Part shown: positions 22,206 to 31,937 of the stretch, piece by piece
Layout: every line of letters begins with the position of its first letter
Numbering within the stretch: the first letter of the stretch is position 1
Origin: Lasiodiplodia sp. COLG20
Taxonomy: Eukaryota > Ascomycota > Dothideomycetes > Botryosphaeriales > Botryosphaeriaceae
Direction of reading: 5' to 3'
Assembly (NCBI GenBank): GCA_009801085.1
Contig: VNWV01000001.1
Span: 6,448,001 to 6,512,000, forward strand
DNA length: 64,000 nt
Made by a program: the position numbers and the translations under genes
The notes under the pieces: model-generated
The model's database searches: none
Told to the model about the DNA's origin: nothing
What the model saw: the letters and a program-made list of their open reading frames with translations, nothing else

Positions 22206-22680
22206 GATGAAGCAGAATATAGAGATCAAAGATCAATGGAAGTATTCGTCTGCTGGGTTCATAAGGTAAATTGGTTGTTCACAGTGGAAGAGGGCGAGTA
22301 AATAGTGTCTGAAGTTCAGAGGTGCGGGGATGATTTAACTCAGCCGAGGCACTATCCGATGCGTTTAGTCAACTACAGTCCGGCTTCTATGCGTTAAATG
22401 GTTGCGAAACAGCAAAGCCTCCGCCAAATGAAGCACTACCGAGGTGGCAAAAAAGCCAATTCTAGAGATCCTACGTCCTCGATATCCGATGTGTTCCGAC
22501 ACGCTCGATCATTTCCTTTTCAGGAATCAAAACACACCTACCAGACGTTTATATATTCTACCTTCCCCGCTCCAACGCTCCGCATAACACCGATTCATCA
22601 CTGAAATTCTAAGATCAGGTAATAAGAGTAAGACAACTCCCAGAAATTCTAGTTCCTCGGTCTTGAGCCAGAGTCTCGGG
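22206..22680. other. Intergenic region between dioxygenase and DUF1338 genes
   Basis: Promoter region of the minus-strand dioxygenase plus the 3' UTR of the gene to its right. No additional gene seen. Confidence 0.4.
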
Positions 22681-24141
22681 TTAAAGTAAATCTTCCATCG
22701 ACAGTCCCAACTCTCGAGCAACATCCTCTAAACTTTGCATCTGAGCCCGCTCATACCAGTCGTCCACGTCAAGGAGAGTTCCCTGCATTGATTCCTCAAA
22801 TCCCTCCAAATCTGCTGATGGCCGGTTCATGCCCGCTCTGGCAACGCCATTAGCTTGTGACTGTAGATTTGACTGAAAAATGCCCGCGGCAGAGAAGGGC
22901 AGGAAATCCTCATAGGTGATAGGCGACGCCTCTATAATCTTTTTTGCGATCAGTTGCTCAAGCAATGATTGGGTGCCGTTTCGTTTTGTTGGGGTTGGCA
23001 CTGCTTTCTTCGCGCACCGAAAATAGCAATGTATGAGCCCTTGTTTTCTCAACTCGATCCAGTCATCAGGATACTGCTCGAAGGTCTCTTCCATGATGCT
23101 GTCCACATCTTTAGGGTCTGCACCAGTAGTTTTCATCATGCCTTCACTCAAAAGCTTGTCATATAGCTGCCGGCCCTTCACTGTAACTGCCGTACCCCGC
23201 TCTTCGATCTCACCGAAGCGGGCCTTGTGGCTTGCCTTGACGAGACCATTTTGTGATGATAGCTCACTTGCTGCAGCTTGGATATCCTTGCTTGTTGCGA
23301 AATTGACCGTCTCTTCGAGTGCGAGGAAGCTCGTCTGCCGCAGGAGAATGGGGCATCTGCGCCGCGGCGGGCCTTCTATACGCGATTTGACGGCCATACC
23401 AGCCTCCAGCATGGCTATCTGTGAAGCAGAAATATCCAGAGTGCGAGGCGTAAGATGGTTGATGTGTGCGGTTTGGAAGCAGGCGATATCGGCCAGGATC
23501 GGATGCTCTGCTTTGAGCGCGTTGTATTGGTCAATGGTAGCCGCAGCGACGGAGCGCCAGCTGAAGGTAAGAAGAGCCTGGGCGATGAAGACCTCCGCCT
23601 GTTCAGCACTGAGCATGCCGCCCTGATCCTCAGCTGCGTCGAGCAATCCGAGCAGCAAATCGGTGAATATCTTTCTCTTCTCCAAAAGGGACATCGCCAA
23701 CTCTCGCGCCTTCTCTGATTCTAGCAGCTCTGGTCGGAGTAGGGTCGTGAATACGCGAAATGGATTGCGGTCGAGGCTGGACATGTCTTTGGGGCGGAAG
23801 CAGGTCGCGTGCATGGGCAGGCCGGCGACAGAGAGATCGTAGTATCCGAAGGGATGCATGCCGAGGATGGCGAAGATGCGCCGTACTGTCTGCAGCTCTT
23901 TGGATGTGCCGAGACGGATTGCGCCATGCCGCTCGAGCATCAGTCGGTCGGAGCTGGCACGGATGGGGTCTACGGATTCGTTGACGTTGCGGACGATGTT
24001 GACCAGGTCGCCGTATAACGGCACCTCCTCCCGATACATCGCTGACATTGCCAATGCGAACTTCGTTCGTAAGGTGTCGGAATCAACATATTCGGGTGAG
24101 CCAAATGGGCCAGATGTAGCTGTGGTAACCGTCGTAGGCAT
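22681..24141 (-). CDS. DUF1338/YdcJ-family non-haem iron oxygenase (HglS-like 2-oxoadipate dioxygenase/decarboxylase)
   Basis: Intronless, 486 residues, starting at the ATG whose complement is 24139-24141; the preceding in-frame codons look non-coding. It has the hallmark blocks of the family: LRTKFALAMSAMYREEVPLY, ERHGAIRLG, GYYDLSVAGLPMHATCFRP (first metal His and an Arg), NPFRVFTTLLRPELL, AHINHLTPRTLDI (second His) and FLALEETVNF (metal Glu). Bacterial HglS converts 2-oxoadipate to 2-hydroxyglutarate in D-lysine catabolism; plant and fungal members share the fold. The specific reaction in this fungus is inferred. It is a little longer than bacterial YdcJ because of extra C-terminal residues. 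Confidence 0.88.
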   Translation of the reverse strand: MPTTVTTATSGPFGSPEYVDSDTLRTKFALAMSAMYREEVPLYGDLVNIVRNVNESVDPIRASSDRLMLERHGAIRLGTSKELQTVRRIFAILGMHPFGYYDLSVAGLPMHATCFRPKDMSSLDRNPFRVFTTLLRPELLESEKARELAMSLLEKRKIFTDLLLGLLDAAEDQGGMLSAEQAEVFIAQALLTFSWRSVAAATIDQYNALKAEHPILADIACFQTAHINHLTPRTLDISASQIAMLEAGMAVKSRIEGPPRRRCPILLRQTSFLALEETVNFATSKDIQAAASELSSQNGLVKASHKARFGEIEERGTAVTVKGRQLYDKLLSEGMMKTTGADPKDVDSIMEETFEQYPDDWIELRKQGLIHCYFRCAKKAVPTPTKRNGTQSLLEQLIAKKIIEASPITYEDFLPFSAAGIFQSNLQSQANGVARAGMNRPSADLEGFEESMQGTLLDVDDWYERAQMQSLEDVARELGLSMEDLL

Positions 24142-24668
24142 TGTTGGCTGGCTTGTATGATTGGCGTAGATATTGCAAACGAAAAGGTATGTATCGAGGG
24201 CACAGACTAGAGGGGGGAGAGAAACAGTCAAAATGCAACACGTAGGAAGTTTGATGACCGCCTTACATTGTTGTAGAACAAACATAGCAAATCATTAATT
24301 ATACCCTCTTCTTGAGACGATCACCTGATCCGGATTGGATACCAGAAGCCGAAGGGGTTGATGAAATCTTCCCGCCTCTTGTTCGAATCAAGCCGACAGG
24401 ATGTAGAAAGGCATCATATCAATCAGCGTAATGTGTCAAGATTACTTGTCTAAGCAAATATGAGTTGAATGTTGCCTCCGATCTCGTCGGCGAAGCTGTG
24501 CTTTTTCACCGAGGCGAATCTTGCTGCATTATGCCGACTTCAACCCAGGAATTCGGTGTCCTGTCCACATTCGCCGATTGGTTAAGAAATTTCACCGAAG
24601 CTTCGAGCATTTTTGGTGTAAAGGGTGATTGATGTCTTGACAACTGTATAGTTCCACGAAGTTTGCAA
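24142..24668. other. Intergenic region
   Basis: Promoter of the DUF1338 gene and 3' UTR of the AAA gene. No other feature is seen. Confidence 0.4.
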
Positions 24669-26217
24669 TCAGGCTTTCTTTCCCGCTTTCTCCTCGTCCT
24701 GCTTTTCTTCTCCTACCTCTGACATCTCCAACTTGAGGATCCTGATTTGATTCTCCAGCACTTCAGGTAGCTTGCCGGACACCTCCTTCGTGCCCACAGA
24801 AGACGTTGAGTAGACCAATGATAAGAGAGAAGCAACCCAAGTCTCTTTCAGATAGGCAAAGCTGAAACCATCACTAAGCTCTGCAATGCGCTTTGAGACC
24901 TCGGCATCCATGGCAAGGTCGGGGTTGTCAGCAAATTTGGCTCTCCACCAGTCGCAGTAGCGGATGCGGTCTTCCAAAGAGGGGAGTTTGAAACGGTACT
25001 TCCGGTCGAAGCGAGAGGGCCGCTTCGAAAGACCTGGATCGAGCTTGTCCACTGTAGATCTGTTAGCCTCTGCTGTTCAGGGTGCTTTGAAAATCGTTCA
25101 ACTTACAGTTGTTGGTTGAGCCAATCATCAGAATCCCATCGTTGTTCTCGAGCCCGTCGATCTGGTTGAGGAAGTAGGATCTCACATCATCCTTGACCAA
25201 AGAGTCCACATCCTCAAACAACAGCAGACATGGTGCCATCCGCCTCGCCTTTTCGAAGATCTGGCGCACCGACTGCTGAGGCCCGTGACACTGCTGCTCA
25301 AAGGTCTTGACGTACAAAGTCGGCACGGGGTCCGGCATCATCAAGAGAGTCTTGATGATGGCCTTGACCGTCATCGTCTTCCCATTCCCAGGGGATCCAT
25401 GGAAGATGAGGCCGCGCTTCCAGGGCGTGCCGAAGCGAGCATATTGTTCACGGGCACCGAAGAAGCCGACGACGTCGCGCATGATGGCTTCCTTCGTCGC
25501 CGGCTCCAGAATGATGTCATCCAGGTCGATGTCGCGCACCGCGTCCGCCGACAGCTCACTGTCCGGGCGCCAGTACCCCTGGTCGAACACCCACACTTCG
25601 TTGTTGCTCTGCTCTGCCCACTTGTTCGCCGCGAGCAGCAGTGCGTCGGTAGTCGGGGAGTTGCCTGTCCGCACGTCTCGATCCTCGCCCTCCTCCTGTT
25701 CTCCCTCTTCGGCAGAGGAGCCATCAGTGGCTTCCTTGAGCACGTAAAAGAACGTCTCCGGGTCGTCCAGGGCTCCGTTCTGCCCCTCCGCCACATACAC
25801 CACGAAATGATCCTCCTGCCACACGTAATCGTACACTCCGAAGCTTACCACATCACGTAGCTTGCCCTTCTCCTCTTCCATCTTCTCCCCCTTTCCTAGG
25901 TTAGACGTCTTCTTGAGCCTTCGGGCGGGTGGAATGTAAACCCTCTTGCGCAGCAGCGGCAGGCCATCAGCGCGGGGCGTTGCCGTCGCGTACCCTGCTT
26001 TGGCGTATTTGAGCAAGGGGGATGCGGTGACGGTGAGGTGGTGCGAGCGGCAGGAGTTGCGCAGGGCGGACTGCAAGATGGTGTCGGTGGAGACGCGGGT
26101 GTCGGTGGTGTGCGACTGGTAAGTAACCCAGACCAATTCGTCTGGACTGCCGGCACCTCCTTCTCCGGTGCTGGCGTTGGGGGGAATGATGGGGATGGTG
26201 TAGGTGTGGTCGCCCAT
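24669..26217 (-). CDS. BCS1-like AAA+ ATPase
   Basis: Two exons, 26217-25107 and 25051-24669, with a 55-bp intron (gtaagt..ctacag); 497 residues. The N-terminal half (TYQSHTTDTRV, FGVYDYVWQEDHFVVYVAEG) precedes a linker with EWVFDQ-like sequence and the AAA core: Walker A GSPGNGKT, Walker B CLLLFEDVDSL, sensor 1 GSTNN interrupted by the intron, then the arginine-finger region RPSRFDRKYRF. A Lys/Glu-rich tail ends in GKKA. These features suit the BCS1-related group of fungal AAA proteins, but no transmembrane segment is visible, so it is not mitochondrial Bcs1 itself. The chaperone or remodelling role is inferred. Confidence 0.85.
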
Positions 26218-26535
26218 TGTGAAGCAGAACTGAGGAATAGTGGGTTGTGAGTACTGTATTTCTTAGGAGATGGCTGGCCATTTTGTAGCGGATTGGATGT
26301 TCATGCCCCTCGGACAAGGCTGAAATTTGAGATTGAAGAGCGGGGTTGTTGCCTGGCATATGATCGACGCGTTGGCTTGTTGACTGAACTAGCGGGGAAT
26401 ATCAGGCAGCGGCTTATGGCTTGGTTAATCATATGCAGGGGCTGTGTTGAGGATCTTTCGAGTATTTTATTGGACCATTGCGCCACGTCTGCTAGATGAT
26501 GTCGGGAAGCGATCGGCATGGTAGGGTAAAGGAAG

Positions 26536-26820
26536 GGGAAAAAAAAAAGACCATCGACGTGAATGGCAAAACTGGAAGCGGTGGGATCTAATGGGGAGTG
26601 CCCCCTTCCCGTGCCTCGACAGAAAGACTCTTTGAGACCGTCTTTTTTGCCTTCCCTGGCCCGTATTCGACCTTGCGTCCTCTTTCCCACAAGAGGGCGG
26701 ATGGAAGCTCAGATGCCCTACGTAAATCTTCAGGCTCTCATCTAACCGAGACAATCCATCTTTTTCGATCGTAGTCAGCATACCGGTGTGGCTTAGCTTG
26801 CCGACTTATATACTACGATA
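26536..26820 (+). repeat. Dispersed repeat, copy B
   Basis: Second copy of the repeat at 5414-5690, in the same orientation, with shared landmarks in the same order: cagaaagactc, gaccgtctttttt, cttccct, tgccctac, cttcaggctctcat, agcatacc and cttatata. It sits about 320 bp upstream of the AAA ATPase start. Boundaries are approximate. Confidence 0.7.
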
Positions 26821-27117
26821 GCCGCATCCTCACCCGCCGTGTCCTTCGGGTTGTTGCGCTCGGGCCCAGTTCGATACGTATGATTCGCGACAACTCTCCG
26901 ATGAGACACTGTTGCCTGTACCGATTTAGACAACATTCTCCCTGAGACTAGTGATCTTGCCACACAAGATGTAAAAGGATGTTATTCTAGTAAAATCAAC
27001 ATGATTCAGAATAATTCAAGAGCAGACCGATTTGATTGCTGTTACGAACGAGTAGCCTCAATGTGAGACTCTTTATGTATTTACAGGAATGAGGCAGTTG
27101 CAAAGTTGGTAACACGC
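26821..27117. other. Intergenic region
   Basis: AT-rich 3' flank of the CocE-like gene. Nothing else is seen. Confidence 0.35.
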
Positions 27118-29256
27118 CTAGGCAATAACAGGCACGATAAGATGACTGTCGTACTTGCCGCCAGTGTACACGACATGCCGACCAACATTCTTATCATTGG
27201 GTTCCTTCAACCTGAACAACTCCACTTCCGGCAGCCTCAAGTCATGGCCTGCAACCCTTAGCATGATGCCTTCGCCCTCGTCAAACACCATGCCGATTGG
27301 CCACACGGGAATCTCGAGAGGTACGATGGTGCCTGGGGGCACGGGCTCGCTCCTGGTGGACGTGTAGAAGGGCCGGCCATCACGGTATTCCTTTGTGCAC
27401 GCGTGGCTGGCGCGCAGCATGCCATCCGGACCGAGGAACTTGGCGACGTTGGTGTCTGGCACTTCGGACGCAGGAACCGGGCACGGGTAGTTGAGGTACT
27501 CGAGCAGGCGCCCATCTCTGCCAATCTTGCGGATCTGCACGTTCACATCCATGTCGTCCTTCTCCGCGCAGGACATCCAAAGCTTGACCACCGGGTAGCC
27601 AGCGAGCTCGGTGTATTTGTCAAAGGTGACGGTAAAGTCCTGGAGACGATGGTGTCAGTTGGTCGGACCACTTAGTGGATCTTGGTATGAACTCACAAGA
27701 GTGTCAGACAGGCTGTGGGCCTCGTAAGCAGCGGAAGATTCTCCTCGAGCAATAGAAGTAGTGAGTGCCTTGCTGGAGGCATCGAGGTAGTATTTAGCCT
27801 CCTTGGCACGCGGAATCGGCCAGGCCTCTTCGGGTCTCTCAACAATCGTCTTTGCAGGGCTCCCATTGAAACCCAGAAGAGATATACGGAATCTCGGGGT
27901 CTTCTCCCAGCCGTTGTCGATACCCTTGCAGTATCGATCATAGAACTGCTGGAGCTCATCATTAATTTCGGGGCGATAGATGTCGTACCCTACGTTTTGT
28001 CAGCGGCTGTAAGAAATAATACTTCTCTACTTACATTCTTGTGAAGCATGCACGCGGAGCCACTTCTGCTTCGTTTGAGCCTTGAGGAATGTGTGGAACG
28101 ACCCTTCGGAATGGATACCAGTCCTAGCACGAACAAGGTCAGTTCCTGAGATGCGGTATTTGCAGGATATAGATACGTACGAATAAGACGCGGTGAGGTA
28201 TAGCGGGACATCTTTGATGTTCTCCACTTTGATCGTTTTCTCCTCCCAGTAATCGTCGTGCAATGGACGCTTGAAGTACATCGCGGACATATTTTCAACA
28301 CGGCCATGGCCTAGACGTTTAGTAAGAGCCTGAAGTTCAGCAGTGGAGGGGGGAAAATACCAGCAAAGCCCTTGATGATCATGTCGGAGAACTCCACACG
28401 TGGAATTCCGCCCCGAACGGCTTGCTGCCTGTAGACATCAGTCATGCCCTCCCACGGAGCGAATGCCTTAATGGCGGGGTGGCTGAGACGTGAAGCGAAG
28501 TTTAGCTGCGAGATGGATAGCCATGAGTTGCCACTTGAAACAGTTAGCAAGAGGACAAGATTGGATGGTACATTGTGAAAAGCTCACGCGAAGGCAACAG
28601 AGCCGTTACACCAAGGCTGCTTGTAGACCCAATCGACAACGTCATATATGTCTTCCGCATCCTGTTGGCCCCAGCAGACGATGTCGCCTTCGGAATCGCC
28701 AACGCCACGGGCATCCACGTTGATGATGGCGTATCCCCTCTCCACCCATTCTGCCGGATCAGGGGCCTGGCAGTCTCACGGTGAGCAAAGAGACTGTTCA
28801 GAAACCGAGTGAAGGGGAACTATACCTCGAATTTGTCAAAGCCGGACGTACGCTCCTTGGGGATTCCGCATCGGAAGGGCCCCATGGAGTCGTAGTTTTG
28901 GGGTCCTTCAAGGTCTCAGCAAATATAGAGTTAGACATGAAGAAGCACTAACCTCTTCCGCTCTTGCCATACGGACTCCAAGGAATGATTGCTGGAACTT
29001 TGCCGCTCTCATTGTCCGATGTTGCAGGACGGAAGATGTCCGTGTAGATTTTCACGCCATCGCGAAGCTTGACGGCGACATCTTTCTCGAAGACAGTGTT
29101 GACGCCGAAAGGTCTGCGTCCGGGCTCTTTGGTGTAGCCCTTGGCAAGGGTCTGTACAGATGGATTGAAGCCGTCATACTTGTATCCAGGGTGTTGGGCA
29201 GGAGCTACAAGCGGCGAAAGGATGATATCTGGAAATTGTCTCTCAAGGATAGACAT
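27118..29256 (-). CDS. CocE/NonD-family alpha/beta hydrolase (X-Pro dipeptidyl-peptidase S15-like)
   Basis: Eight exons on the minus strand: 29256-28953, 28905-28826, 28766-28588, 28533-28361, 28310-28181, 28123-28035, 27989-27697 and 27639-27118; seven introns of 45-59 bp; 589 residues with every frame closing. The hydrolase part begins VAVKLRDGVKIYTDIFRPAT and contains IIPWSPYGKSGRG, GYAIINVDARGVGDSEGD, WCNGSVAFAGNSWL (nucleophile Ser about 191) and APWEGMTDVYRQ. The last exon forms a C-terminal jelly-roll (FTVTFDKYTELAGYPVVKLW) characteristic of CocE. Substrate (ester, amide or peptide) cannot be told. The heavily split gene structure is notable beside its intron-poor neighbours. Confidence 0.88.
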
Positions 29257-29762
29257 GGTTGCTTAGCGGACGGGTTAGATTGACGAGATAGTGATTGTTT
29301 AGCTGGTTTATGGGACAGTAGTTTGCAATGCTAGAGGGTGGTTTTAAATGCGGGTTATGTGGTCCCGATGTGACGCTTTCCGACATCATTTACGGTAGTA
29401 TCCGCGCTTACCCGGAATCGGACACTGTAGAGCATGTAAATCCGACCTTCCGCAGGATTATGCACCGAAGTGCGACTACGTTAGAAATAGGCAAGATGCA
29501 AGGTGTTTATAGAGGAGGCTCAGCTCACTGGAGGGTTGAGCTTCCCCGCAAACGGTGCGTGGGCAGCCGCCCCGAAGCGACCCGGCGAACGAGGGGCAGC
29601 TGCCCACGGCGACGGCGGGGACGAGGCCCCGATCACGACACGTCAGATAAGTCCGACCTCGCTCTCCCCATCATCACTCTCCAATCACACCCTGACATCG
29701 GGCTGTGTACTGTTCATCGGCCGCCTTCCATCGATCCAGCACTGGCACTCCCGATCCGAGAC
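29257..29762. other. Intergenic region between divergent genes
   Basis: Shared upstream region of the CocE-like gene (minus) and the F-box-like gene (plus). The frame of the plus gene is open well upstream of its chosen ATG, so its 5' end could extend into this region. Confidence 0.4.
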
Positions 29763-30692
29763 ATGCCGACACGTCCGAGCAGTCCGAACCCAGCGCCGCC
29801 GCCCGTCGAGCCGATTCCCCGCCAGGCAGATGCTGGTGGTGATGATTGCCTGAGGCAGCAACCCCAATCCCATCACCCACGACGCCGGAAACTGGACTCC
29901 ACCAGCCGATCCCGCCTGCTCGAGCTCCCCGCCGAACTGCGCCAGCTGATCCTGACCGAAGCACTGCATGACCCTGCTGGGGTGCGTGTCACCGAGGATC
30001 GCGTCTCTTCGAGCCAGTTGCCGACGCTGGCCGCGCTGGTGCTGGTGTCACGGCACGTGCACGACGAGGCCCTCGCCGTCTTCGCCTCCTGCAACCACTT
30101 CCGCGTCGACAATGCCGACGGCCTGCTCTTCCTGCTCCAGTTCGTTGGCGCCGCAGCCCGCCCGCAGCTGCGCTGCGCCGACGTCGCCTTCGCGCGGCCG
30201 ACGGGCTGCGGCTTCGTCGAGAGCCCCGCGGCGCTGGCTAAGGCGCTGGCGATGCTCGAGGAGGAGGCCTGCTCGCCGCGGTTAAAACTGACGGTCGAGC
30301 TGTCGCTGCGCGCGGTGCAGGCGCCGTGGAACCACCCGCACGAGCGCGAGAACGAGCACTGCCACCACTACCCGGAGTCGGCGAAGAACAAGGCCGGCAA
30401 GAACTTCTGGATCCACCCGGCCAGCGTGCGCGACACGCCGCACGCGGACGAGTTGAAGCGGCTCGTGGCGCGCGCCGTGGCGGTGCGCTGGTCCGGCAGC
30501 CCGCAGTACTCGTGGTCCAGCGCCGCCGACGACTCGCTGGACTTTGTGCGCAAGTCGGAGGACTGGCTGCGGTCCGCCGACGAGCCGGGCTTCGAGTACG
30601 TCTGCTCGTGGGAGGCGCTGCCGCCGGCGCCGCTGAGCTCAGCTAAGTGGAAGGACGATGATGGCGTGGTACGGCCGGTTGCGGAATCGTGA
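29763..30692 (+). CDS. F-box-like (2EXR-type) fungal protein
   Basis: Single exon of 309 residues from the ATG at 29763, chosen because upstream codons look like untranslated sequence. After a Pro-rich leader, RLLELPAELRQLILTEALHD is a typical F-box/2EXR helix, followed by ALVLVSRHVHDEALAVFAS, the second block of such proteins. The C-terminal part is Trp- and acidic-rich without a motif I recognise. Many fungal genomes hold dozens of similar proteins, some of them Skp1-binding ubiquitin-ligase adaptors; the role here is inferred only from the motif. GC-rich codon use is strong. Confidence 0.7.
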   Translation: MPTRPSSPNPAPPPVEPIPRQADAGGDDCLRQQPQSHHPRRRKLDSTSRSRLLELPAELRQLILTEALHDPAGVRVTEDRVSSSQLPTLAALVLVSRHVHDEALAVFASCNHFRVDNADGLLFLLQFVGAAARPQLRCADVAFARPTGCGFVESPAALAKALAMLEEEACSPRLKLTVELSLRAVQAPWNHPHERENEHCHHYPESAKNKAGKNFWIHPASVRDTPHADELKRLVARAVAVRWSGSPQYSWSSAADDSLDFVRKSEDWLRSADEPGFEYVCSWEALPPAPLSSAKWKDDDGVVRPVAES

Positions 30693-31937
30693 TTATTCCT
30701 GCATCAAGGTATGTGCTCTTCGCCCTTCTGTCTGAGCGGATGAATATCCCCTTGGTTCCTTCTGTGAAGCTGTTAAAAGAGGCCGTTGTAACCATGTGCT
30801 GAAGCTACCCCACTGTGACCGAGGGATTGTGAGGCGTAGAGGCTGTCCTTGCGAATACCCCATGTTGTTGGACTTGAGCATATTCCGTGAAAGGAAGTGT
30901 GTGGTAAGCGCTGTCTCCAGAATTTGCGCCATCGTCGACCCGTGGCTTGGCTTCTGGAATTATCATGCTCACCAATGAAGTCCTTCGCGCATAGAAAAGA
31001 GCGTAGAACAACTGGCCAAGACGTATAGAATCCTCCCGCGAGGAAATCTTCAATCTCAGCAACTGTGCATCAATGTCTCTGTGAGAGCTGTTGCCATGTC
31101 GTGGTCCTATAAACTACCTGTTCTTGTAGCCAAGTCCACCTTTGCTGATATATTTTGATATAGCCGAGTGCCATAGGACCCATGCACCGGCGGGTGTAAG
31201 CACAGAGTCTCCATAATGATCGGAACCAACCGATCACAACATGAACCTATCACCTGGGACAAGTCTCGGGAACTCATACATAAGCCGTTTATCAGTCGGT
31301 TCATGTTTGCATAAACTGAAAATCTCCCCACTTTCAACGCGACATAGTTCACCTGGTCGAATTCTATCGTGCGAACGATTGTATTTAAGTAAAGGACCAA
31401 CCGACATCCCACGCTCCAAAGGGTGCTGCCTTCTCCAGATTAAAAATACCTCGAAGTCCCAGGCAACTGGCAGTGGCAGTGTCGTAAGCATTGCCGGAGG
31501 AATTCCAAATGAGGTTGTAGGGGCCGCAATACCCTGGTCCTAGTGCTTACTTTCATCGTTTCTGATTGAATCCTCTGCGTGTGGGTGGGAGACCCCCGCG
31601 GTCAAAGCGTTCCACAGCAGGAGACTTAAGCCTTTTGGGCGCTGCCAACGCACTGTAACCTTTCTCGGGTATATCCACATATGAAGGCTGTGCATGGGTT
31701 TTCGTTCGCTGACTGACCAATTACGAACCGTGATTGGCGGTGTGCGATCGACCGGCGCTTCTCCCGCATTACCCTTGTCAACCGCTGAACAGGGTAACAG
31801 GGCACTTACCCTACCTCTTAGCAAGCTCCGTATCCAGAAAAAAGTCATCAGGACCCCAACTGGGGGCCGAGAATTTTGGTTATTTGAACCGCTGACATGC
31901 CCCAGCCTTTCCTTGTAAACGCTTCATTCAACCAAGC
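30693..31937. other. Intergenic region, no supported gene
   Basis: Frames are short on both strands and none has recognisable content. The right end is the promoter of the P450 gene. Confidence 0.4.

Noticed and set aside
5735..26217. AAA remnant as a broken duplicate of the intact AAA gene
   Set aside because: Their AAA lid and sensor regions belong to different fungal AAA groups and do not align closely.
21231..29256. Secondary-metabolite gene cluster spanning the dioxygenase, DUF1338, AAA and hydrolase genes
   Set aside because: No polyketide synthase, peptide synthetase, terpene cyclase or prenyltransferase is present; proximity alone is not enough.
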